This document shows positions 1-5,057 of a DNA stretch of 5,422 bases, piece after piece. Every line of letters starts with the position of its first letter. The first letter of the stretch is position 1. The notes beneath the pieces were generated by a model. The model made no database searches, was not told the DNA's origin, and was given only the letters and a program-made list of their open reading frames with translations. Position numbers and translations under genes: made by a program. Origin of the DNA: Eggerthellaceae bacterium (GTDB taxonomy: Bacteria; Actinomycetota; Coriobacteriia; Coriobacteriales; Eggerthellaceae); assembly GCA_017559045.1 (NCBI GenBank), contig JAFYTB010000302.1, positions 1 to 5,422 on the forward strand, given 5' to 3'.

Positions 1-260
1 AGGCTTCTCGAAGCGCCGGAATTGATTCGATGGGTCGCAAAGACCATCTCGTTGACAATGCGGGTTTCGAGAGAGTTTGCCCTGGGTTCTTTGGTGGGCA
101 GGATGTCGTCTGTGCTTTCGAGACCATGTGTTCTACGAAGCGAGCGTCTTCTCTGGGCGCTCTCTATTTTCTTCTGCAGACCCCTTCCTCCGATAAAGCC
201 GGTGATTCCCCCAAATAGGCAAACAAGTGCGGGGAGTGCAAGATCAAAAGCCGCGTTCAT
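1..260 (-). CDS. tadC: TadC-like pilus platform protein, N-terminal part only
   Basis: This is the beginning of a reading frame that starts with ATG at 260-258 and stays open for 86 codons to the left edge. The protein begins MNAAFDLALPALVCLFGG. Residues about 6-27 form one hydrophobic membrane segment, followed by a strongly basic stretch (GLQKKIESAQRRRSLRR) expected in the cytoplasm. A short N-terminal anchor before a cytoplasmic region is the usual start of TadC, the second type II secretion F-domain protein of Tad systems. The F domain itself would lie outside the window, so the name rests mainly on position directly after tadB. A good ribosome site, GAGGAG at 268-273, lies 7 nt upstream of the ATG. 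The start is one base beyond the tadB stop (264-262), so translation is probably coupled. TadC is known to pair with TadB in the inner membrane to form the platform that the TadA motor drives. An unrelated membrane protein cannot be fully excluded. Confidence 0.72.
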   Translation of the reverse strand, partial: MNAAFDLALPALVCLFGGITGFIGGRGLQKKIESAQRRRSLRRTHGLESTDDILPTKEPRANSLETRIVNEMVFATHRINSGASRS

Positions 261-261
261 C

Positions 262-1230
262 TCAGGGCTCCTCGATATGCAGCATTTTCCGAACAAGAAA
301 AATCCCTAGCGCTTGCATGCTGAGGGCAAGCGCTAGAAGTCCTGCGCCAGCCCAGCTCTCGAAGAATGGATCCAGGAAACCCTCGATGATAATCGAGAAC
401 AGCGCGATCATTAGAAAGGGCATGATGGTGATAATGCGAGCCGACAGTTTGGCTTGAGCCGTTTGCACGCGTAGATTCCGTTGGAGCTCGAGTTCGCTCT
501 CGAGTGATTCTCGGGCGATGTCGAGCATCCGGGAAACACTTCCGCCGCTTTGATGCTGCACATCTAGGGCGACGGTTGCAAACGCTAGCTCTGGCACAGC
601 GGCTTGCCTTTTGAGCCCATCAAGCGCTTCTGATGTCGGTGTGCCCGTCTCTATCTGATTTGCCGTTCGCTCGAAAGCCTGCCCTAGCAAGCCGCCGACT
701 TCATTGCCAGTTTGTCTTAGGGTCTGAATGAGCGAGAGGCCCGCGCGAAAGCATACGCTCATGGATCGAATTGCGCTTGGAACGCTTTCTGAGATTGATC
801 TCCTGCGTCGTTCGGCAGAACTGCGTCCGAGTGAGACGAGGAGTATGGCGAGGCTGGCGAAAGTCGCTGCTCCAGCCAAGAGGGATTGTGCTGCTGCGCT
901 GATAAGCGCGAAAAGGATCATCCCCGCTAAAAGGGTTAGGGAAACGATGGCTTGATTGTCGGATGCGAGGTCGTGCGACTTGAGGGTCGTGACAGCTTCT
1001 CCGGCGGCTTCCTCAACCGCAGCTGCCGAGAGGAGCTTCGATGCAATCGGTTTGAGGGGGCGGCATCCGACAAGCAATATCCAAGCCCAGCGATGAGCCT
1101 GCTCGTCAAGGACGGCTGTGGCAGATCGCTTTTGTCCCTGGATTGCTTTGGCTGTCTCCCTTGCAGCAAGGAACGCTGCAGCGCCTCCGAACAGCACGGC
1201 TCCTAGGCTATATGCAATCGTTGGGTCCAT
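262..1230 (-). CDS. tadB: TadB-like type II secretion system F domain protein
   Basis: This 322-residue integral membrane protein has the size and layout of TadB. Hydrophobic segments lie at about 5-23, 96-113, 117-135, 265-283 and 294-314. Between the second pair and the fourth lies a cytoplasmic helical domain (about 140-262) preceded by the basic run RRRR at 141-144. It contains typical F-domain features: a Pro-Ser start at 151-152, FRAGLSLIQTL at 161-171, the GTPTSEALDGL turn at 196-206, and a conserved-looking LDVQHQSGGSVSRML block at 222-236. By family knowledge TadB and TadC form the membrane platform for Flp pilus extrusion, contacting the TadA ATPase. The ATG at 1230 is supported by GAGAGG at 1238-1243, 7 nt upstream; this start overlaps the end of tadA by 28 nt. 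The stop is followed one base later by the tadC start. The family is secure; separating TadB from a TadC paralogue relies on gene order and length. Confidence 0.9.
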   Translation of the reverse strand: MDPTIAYSLGAVLFGGAAAFLAARETAKAIQGQKRSATAVLDEQAHRWAWILLVGCRPLKPIASKLLSAAAVEEAAGEAVTTLKSHDLASDNQAIVSLTLLAGMILFALISAAAQSLLAGAATFASLAILLVSLGRSSAERRRRSISESVPSAIRSMSVCFRAGLSLIQTLRQTGNEVGGLLGQAFERTANQIETGTPTSEALDGLKRQAAVPELAFATVALDVQHQSGGSVSRMLDIARESLESELELQRNLRVQTAQAKLSARIITIMPFLMIALFSIIIEGFLDPFFESWAGAGLLALALSMQALGIFLVRKMLHIEEP

Positions 1231-2528
1231 GCTTGAACCTCTCTTTCTTCTGCGCAGCCCAGAAGCAACACGTCTTCCATCCAGGAGGGGACTGACTGCC
1301 AGATTCCTTGGTCGTCATGATGCTTTCGAACAAATAGTGTTTCGAAATGGCAGCGTCTTAACATTGCGTCGAACGAGACCTCGACTACTTCCGAAATGAA
1401 GCGATCGCCGCTGCGAGATCGCGATGTCTGGACGATGAGGTCGAAGGCATTTCCTATTTGGGATTCGATGACATCGACGGGGAGGTCGATTGCGTAGCGC
1501 ACCATGGAGATCATTCTCTCGATCACTTCTCGTGGCGAGTTTGCGTGAAGCGTTGTAAGCGAACCAGCATGGCCGGTCAGCATGGCTTGCAGCATGTCGA
1601 TGGCTTCACCGCCTCGACACTCGCCGACGACGATGCGGTCGGGGCGCATACGGAGACTGTTGATAACGAGATCGCGGATGGTTACCTCGCCCATTCCCTC
1701 GGCGTTTGCCGGTCGCGCTTCTAGGCGGATGACATGAGGGTGGGCGCCAAACTTCAGTTCAGCGGAATCCTCGATGGTGATGACTCGTTCGTTGAAGGGG
1801 ATTACGCAGGACAGCGCATTGAGCAGTGTCGTTTTGCCGCTTCCCGTTCCGCCCGACACCGCAATGCTCTTTCTTGCGAGTACGGCCCAGGAAAGCATGA
1901 TTCGCATAGCGTCGTCCATTGAGCCCAGCCTGACCATTTCTTCGAGAGTTATCGCCTTGCGGCGGAAAGTTCTGATGGTGAGCATGGGTCCATCGATAGC
2001 GAGTGGAGGGATGATCGCGTTGACGCGATGCCCTTGCGGGAGGCGTGCGCTGACCATGGGGGAAGACTCGTCTATGCGACGACCGAGAGGGCCGATTATG
2101 CGATCGATGAGGACGCGCACTTGGCCATCACTGTCGAAAGGAGATGAGAGACGCTCCAGCTTTCCCTCTCGTTCGCAGTAGAGGCTTTTGCAGCCGTTGA
2201 TCATTATCTCGGTCACTGACTCGTCGTTTAGCAGTCGATCAACGGGCCCGAGGCCGAAGACGAGATCGACGATTTCCTCAGCCAACTCGAGTTTGCGTTC
2301 GGGGCTTACGGATGACCAGGATGGTTCGACAAATACCTGCCGGCATGCGTGGCGTAATTCGTTTCGGGCAAGTTCGGGATTGCTTGCCATGGTCGAGACG
2401 ATGAATTCCATCGAGATGTAATTTTGGATTCCGCGTCGAAGGTCATCGAGCGTTGCGTTTTGTTTTGGGGCAAACGAGCTCTTGCCCCTCTCGCTTTCTG
2501 CGGCGAGGACGCGTTCGGCAAGGCTCAT
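1203..2528 (-). CDS. tadA: TadA/CpaF-type secretion ATPase (pilus assembly motor)
   Basis: This 441-residue protein has all the hallmarks of the VirB11/GspE-like ATPases of Tad systems. The N-terminal part (about 30-200) is the CpaF-type domain, with ELAEEIVDLVFGLGPVDRLL at 81-100 followed by VTEIMING at 105-112. The ATPase core shows Walker A GGTGSGKTT (226-234), the acidic Asp box ITIEDSAEL (250-258), Walker B with glutamate IVVGECRGGEA (299-309) and the His box TGHAGSLTTLHANSP (318-332). All catalytic motifs look intact, so the enzyme should be active. In the family it forms a cytoplasmic hexamer that hydrolyses ATP to drive pilin polymerisation (and, in Caulobacter, retraction) through TadB/TadC. 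The ATG at 2528 forms an ATGA overlap with the cpaE-like stop, and AAGGAG lies 5 nt upstream. The region after about 395, including HFETLFVRKHHDD and the last 30 residues, is outside the core and I recognise no domain there. Confidence 0.96.
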   Translation of the reverse strand: MSLAERVLAAESERGKSSFAPKQNATLDDLRRGIQNYISMEFIVSTMASNPELARNELRHACRQVFVEPSWSSVSPERKLELAEEIVDLVFGLGPVDRLLNDESVTEIMINGCKSLYCEREGKLERLSSPFDSDGQVRVLIDRIIGPLGRRIDESSPMVSARLPQGHRVNAIIPPLAIDGPMLTIRTFRRKAITLEEMVRLGSMDDAMRIMLSWAVLARKSIAVSGGTGSGKTTLLNALSCVIPFNERVITIEDSAELKFGAHPHVIRLEARPANAEGMGEVTIRDLVINSLRMRPDRIVVGECRGGEAIDMLQAMLTGHAGSLTTLHANSPREVIERMISMVRYAIDLPVDVIESQIGNAFDLIVQTSRSRSGDRFISEVVEVSFDAMLRRCHFETLFVRKHHDDQGIWQSVPSWMEDVLLLGCAEEREVQAWTQRLHIA

Positions 2529-3733
2529 TGCAGCTCCTTTTTACGTGACTTCCTAACAGGTGAAGGACTTCTAAGCGCATCGAGGAGGGATCCGTTCGAG
2601 CGCTTTCGTTGGTCTTGCTTGCTCGCCGGGGGCAGAGCGGGGAGACAGTCGGACAGCAGCTTCTCCAGGCTTTCCGCTAGGGGATTTTGTGCAGCGATGA
2701 GGGATTCCGCCATGCCGACGCTCATAAGCTCTTCGACTTCTCGACCGCCGTCCTTGAGTTCGAAGACCGTTGCTCCATGCAATGCGCAGGCGAGGTCCAT
2801 CGATGAGTAGGGGGCGGTTTTTGAACAGCGGTTGAGCGCGAATCGAATGGGGCCAGTAGCCATCCCGCAGCGAATGAGCAGATCGATAGCGCGTTTGCAC
2901 GATTTGATCGACGAAGCCCTTTGATCGATGACGAATATCGTTTTGGTGCAGCGTTCCATCAGCGCCAGCTGCGTGTCGTCCCAAAAGGGGCCGGCATCGA
3001 CAACCACCACATCAAAAAGCGTACTGGCAAGGTCGAGCAGGGTCGGCAGCTCGCAAGAAAGGGACTCGGCCTGTTCGAGTCGTGCGGGCGCGGTCGTGAC
3101 GGTGATGACGTGCTCGTCGATAGCGGAAGGTAGCGTATTGAGATCGGTGAGGATATCGGCTGACGAGATCTCTTTGGCATCTTTGAGGAGGCTTGACGTG
3201 CTGCCGTATTGCAGGTCGGCGTCGACAAGGAGGGTCCTCAGCCCAGCGGCGGCAGTCATGCTTGCAGCCAGGGCTGATACGGTGCTTTTCCCGACGCCCC
3301 CACTTGCGCTGAGCACCAGTATGCTTGTGGCGAGCTTCCCTCCTTCAGGATGGTTTTGGCCTGATGAGTAAGCGTGCTTGGTCTTGGCATAGTGCTGGGC
3401 AAAGGCGCGCTCGTCCAGTACGGCCTCAATGCCCGCCATGCGCGCACGGCTCATCATCGAGCCGGTGGGCTGAGCGGCAATAAGCATAACGGGCTTGTCC
3501 TTCGCTTCGACTTTGATGGCTGCAGCGAGGTTGATGGCGTCCATGTCGTCGCTAGAGGCAATCCACACTTCTTTGGGGCTGTTGCTTTCTTTGGCTAGGG
3601 ATCTCGCTTCGAGGGCGTTGCTGCATACACGGATCCACGGAAGCGATTCAAGCTTCTCGTCTCCGAGCCCCACGAGCCCGGGGTGTTTCACGCTTTCAGA
3701 GTCGAGGCAGAACAAGACTTCGGGCACGATCAT
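2525..3733 (-). CDS. cpaE: CpaE/TadZ-like pilus localisation ATPase with altered P-loop
   Basis: This 402-residue protein combines a receiver-like N-terminal region (about 1-120) with a MinD/ParA-type ATPase domain (about 133-365), the layout of CpaE/TadZ. The N-terminal part lacks an obvious phosphorylation site and resembles the atypical receiver domains of this family. The ATPase P-loop reads SASGGVGKST (142-151): the MinD/ParA signature lysine before GG is Ser144, while Lys149 is kept. LLVDADLQYG (168-177) matches the A' motif with Asp171 and Asp173, and DVVVVDAGPF (241-250) matches Walker B with Asp246. Family members place the Tad machine in the cell, often at a pole. The end is low-complexity and basic (about 370-402). 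The listed start is the ATG at 3733, overlapping the cpaB stop, but AAGGAGG at 3735-3741 is only 1 nt from it and 7 nt from the GTG at 3727-3725, so a GTG start giving 400 residues is more likely. The stop overlaps tadA as ATGA. Confidence 0.88.
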   Translation of the reverse strand: MIVPEVLFCLDSESVKHPGLVGLGDEKLESLPWIRVCSNALEARSLAKESNSPKEVWIASSDDMDAINLAAAIKVEAKDKPVMLIAAQPTGSMMSRARMAGIEAVLDERAFAQHYAKTKHAYSSGQNHPEGGKLATSILVLSASGGVGKSTVSALAASMTAAAGLRTLLVDADLQYGSTSSLLKDAKEISSADILTDLNTLPSAIDEHVITVTTAPARLEQAESLSCELPTLLDLASTLFDVVVVDAGPFWDDTQLALMERCTKTIFVIDQRASSIKSCKRAIDLLIRCGMATGPIRFALNRCSKTAPYSSMDLACALHGATVFELKDGGREVEELMSVGMAESLIAAQNPLAESLEKLLSDCLPALPPASKQDQRKRSNGSLLDALRSPSPVRKSRKKELQ

Positions 3734-4533
3734 CCCTCCTTTGGATTGCTGGATAAGCTCGATGACGGTTCGTCGTTTGTATTGGTGCTGCCAGGGTTTT
3801 CTTCTGGGTCTTCCGTGCTTGGGGTGTAGGGGTTTGAGGCGGCGTCCTCGATCTCATCTTCGTAGATGTCCTCCGCTTCGCTTTGGCTTGGATCGAAGGG
3901 TGCATTGGGCAAAGTGAGATAGAGTTCGAGGTTCTGCGCTGCTGCAATAAGCTCGGCTACAGAGCCAGGGGCAATGGCGAGCGTTATCCACGAGGTGGAT
4001 CCAGATGAAACGAGATCCCCCTTGTTTTGATTGGTTTCCAGCACCAAGGCCTCTCTTACCAGGAGTGTCGTGCTGCTCGCTCCAGTTGCATACACGTCGA
4101 CTGACATGCCGGCTTCGAGTGCGCCGCCGACTGCTTGAACATCGCGCACGGGAATGCTAACGGCAGTGAATCCATAGGGGATATCGAGGGTCGATGAAGC
4201 TTCGTAGAATCGCTTCGATGAAACAACTTCGCCTTTTAGGATCGGGGAGCCAAGCTGCTGGCCAACGGCGTCAACTCGATTCGTGATGGCTCCTTCGGGC
4301 AGTAGATCGGCGATCCACATCTTGCTGTCGATCATGGAGTCGGTCATGACTTCGCCTGCGGCTATGTCTCGATTGGCCACGCAGATTTCGATTTGCTCGC
4401 CACCGTATCGAGTCAGTGCCTCATTGCGAGCGCGTTCGACTTCTCCGTTGATTTGGGCTAGATACAAGCCCAGACATCCTGCGCATAGAAGTGCGCTGGT
4501 TGCGCCGGCTAGCAGCGACTTGTTTACCTTCAT
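3730..4533 (-). CDS. cpaB: CpaB/RcpC-like SAF-domain pilus assembly protein
   Basis: This 267-residue protein has an N-terminal lysine-flanked hydrophobic segment (about 6-27) that serves as a membrane anchor or signal, with Cys17 and Cys20 inside it; I see no clear lipobox. An SAF domain follows at about 48-110 (ICVANRDIAAGEVMTDSMID at 50-69, then GSPILKGEVVSSKRF at 95-109). A CpaB/RcpC domain comes next (about 115-210), with IPYGFTAVSIPVRDVQAVGG at 118-137 and GMSVDVYATG at 142-151. The last 55 residues (about 213-267) are acidic and rich in Ser, Thr, Pro and Asn, probably disordered. In diderms CpaB/RcpC helps the outer-membrane secretin and may bind peptidoglycan through the SAF part; here no secretin is adjacent, so an envelope or cell-wall role is inferred. 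It is the first gene of the visible operon. The ATG at 4533 has only a modest ribosome site (AGGG at 4543-4546, spacing 9), but the membrane segment directly after it supports this start. Confidence 0.87.
   Translation of the reverse strand: MKVNKSLLAGATSALLCAGCLGLYLAQINGEVERARNEALTRYGGEQIEICVANRDIAAGEVMTDSMIDSKMWIADLLPEGAITNRVDAVGQQLGSPILKGEVVSSKRFYEASSTLDIPYGFTAVSIPVRDVQAVGGALEAGMSVDVYATGASSTTLLVREALVLETNQNKGDLVSSGSTSWITLAIAPGSVAELIAAAQNLELYLTLPNAPFDPSQSEAEDIYEDEIEDAASNPYTPSTEDPEENPGSTNTNDEPSSSLSSNPKEG
3735..3741 (-). promoter_or_regulatory. Shine-Dalgarno site deciding the cpaE start
   Basis: Read on the minus strand this is AAGGAGG, a near-perfect ribosome binding site located in the last codons of cpaB. 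It leaves 1 nt to the ATG at 3733 but 7 nt to the in-frame GTG at 3727. The latter spacing is in the normal range, so GTG at codon 3 is the better start. The cpaB stop (3732-3730) lies between the site and the GTG, which suits translational coupling. Confidence 0.6.
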
Positions 4534-4683
4534 GTTCGGTGGCCCTGTCTTCGTTGTCGCCTATGCGGGCGATTTGCGTATTGCGAAGACACGATGGCGC
4601 GCTGTTCAGATTTTTGCTTAAGGTTCAAGGAAAAGGAGGTTTGATCAGATTGGCGCGCCATTGCGTCGTTGGGTACTGTAGGC

Positions 4684-4698
4684 GCCTCGTATCGAGGC
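4684..4698. repeat. Short perfect hairpin in the operon leader
   Basis: GCCTCG (4684-4689) and CGAGGC (4693-4698) are perfect complements around the 3-nt loop TAT. The stem is short, and no T-run follows on either strand, so it is not an intrinsic terminator. It could be a leader RNA hairpin or a compact operator; it may also be chance. Confidence 0.45.
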
Positions 4699-4744
4699 CT
4701 CATCACCGCGATCTTGCGAATTGTCGGCATGTTTAACAGGGGAG

Positions 4745-4778
4745 AATCGCATGGAAGGTAATAGGGAGTCATGCGATT
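4745..4778. repeat. 9-bp inverted repeat, possible operator
   Basis: AATCGCATG at 4745-4753 is the exact reverse complement of CATGCGATT at 4770-4778, with 16 bases between them. The arm centres are 25 bp apart, close to two and a half helical turns. The repeat lies about 210-250 bp upstream of the cpaB start. No T-tract follows, so a regulator-binding site or an RNA stem is more likely than a terminator. A third related copy, CCAATCGC at 4853-4860, is the reverse complement of GCGATTGG at 4773-4780. Confidence 0.5.
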
Positions 4779-4862
4779 GGCGTGATTAGATGATGCGAGA
4801 GATCATGGAAAGACGCGGTCTGGCCAAGCTGAAGACGTACATGACGAACTGTCCAATCGCCA

Positions 4863-4896
4863 GAAAAGAAAAAGGCCGTCGGAAAACCGACGGCCT
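4863..4896 (-). terminator. Strong rho-independent terminator reading leftward
   Basis: The arms AGGCCGTCGG (4873-4882) and CCGACGGCCT (4887-4896) form a perfect 10-bp stem around a 4-nt loop of A (T on the minus strand). On the minus strand the stem is followed by a T-rich tract (TTTTCTTTTCT, about 4872-4862), the classical form of an intrinsic terminator. On the plus strand the bases after the stem are GAAAGTTTA, so rightward termination should be weak. No leftward gene that it would end is visible between it and the right edge. It may belong to a gene displaced by the IS element, or to an antisense transcript from the IS 5' region. Confidence 0.88.
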
Positions 4897-4904
4897 GAAA
4901 GTTT

Positions 4905-4919
4905 AGGGTCCACAACCCT
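4905..4919. repeat. Small stem-loop next to the terminator
   Basis: AGGGT (4905-4909) pairs with ACCCT (4915-4919) around a 5-nt loop. It is the first of four stem-loops between the terminator and tnpA and may lie inside the IS left end or in the flanking DNA. On its own it is weak evidence. Confidence 0.35.
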
Positions 4920-4944
4920 GGCCTCTGCGCGAAGCGCGAGAGCC
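4920..4944. repeat. Bulged hairpin in the IS200 left-end region
   Basis: CTCTGCGC (4923-4930) and GCGC plus AGAG (4934-4937, 4939-4942) pair around a GAA loop with one bulged G at 4938. GG at 4920-4921 and CC at 4943-4944 extend the stem past a bulged C at 4922. Imperfect hairpins with single extra bases are typical of the sites bound by IS200/IS605 TnpA. Confidence 0.55.
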
Positions 4945-4950
4945 AATAAC

Positions 4951-4969
4951 CCACCCGCTATGCGGGTGG
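4951..4969. repeat. Perfect 8-bp hairpin, candidate left-end TnpA site
   Basis: CCACCCGC (4951-4958) and GCGGGTGG (4962-4969) pair perfectly around the loop TAT. It is the most stable hairpin of the IS 5' region and has the size of the subterminal hairpin that TnpA dimers bind in single-stranded DNA. The bases just 5' of its foot (AATAAC, 4945-4950) would be the place to look for the guide sequence that pairs with the cleavage site. Confidence 0.6.
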
Positions 4970-4977
4970 AAGCCATC

Positions 4978-4990
4978 TGCGCTACGCGCA
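4978..4990. repeat. 5-bp hairpin in the tnpA 5' UTR
   Basis: TGCGC (4978-4982) and GCGCA (4986-4990) pair around TAC. The loop and closing bases resemble the neighbouring hairpins, giving a row of short G+C-rich stems before tnpA. In IS200 such structures reduce readthrough and translation of the transposase; here that role is inferred. Confidence 0.4.
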
Positions 4991-5057
4991 CGCTCCGCCC
5001 CTCCATCTACAATGACGGCTGTCCAGGTCGTTATCGGGTTCGTGGAAAGGGAGAAGC

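Larger units (their letters stand above)
4534..4862. other. Non-coding leader/intergenic region upstream of the pilus operon
   Basis: This stretch of about 330 bases lies between the first pilus gene and the leftward terminator. It should contain the operon promoter, but I could not find a convincing -35/-10 pair on the minus strand. It holds a 9-bp inverted repeat (4745-4778), a 6-bp hairpin (4684-4698) and a strong ribosome-site-like AAGGAGGT on the plus strand (4633-4640). An 80-codon minus-strand frame (4772 to 4530) ends in an ATGA overlap with cpaB. It has no ribosome site and no recognisable protein character, so I do not call it a gene. Confidence 0.6.

Noticed and set aside
22..309. 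95-codon plus-strand frame at the left edge
   Set aside because: It overlaps the tadC start and tadB end on the other strand, both supported by ribosome sites and membrane segments.
1774..2181. 135-codon plus-strand frame inside tadA
   Set aside because: It is antisense to the ATPase core, whose motifs are fully intact on the minus strand; the predicted protein is Ser/Arg-rich without domain features.
2928..3371. 147-codon plus-strand frame inside cpaE
   Set aside because: It is antisense to the MinD-like domain and has shadow composition rich in Ser, Arg and Ala.
3495..3917. 140-codon plus-strand frame across the cpaB/cpaE junction
   Set aside because: It is a shadow of two well-supported minus-strand genes; no ribosome site or protein family features.
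4534..4862. Sigma-70 promoter for the pilus operon
   Set aside because: Several TTGNNN and TANNNT-like hexamers exist, but none pair at 16-18 bp with good matches, so no promoter is called.
4897..5000. CRISPR-like or REP/RAYT-type array
   Set aside because: The hairpins are not direct repeats with regular spacers, and the transposase resembles ordinary IS200 TnpA without an evident RAYT-type signature in the visible part.
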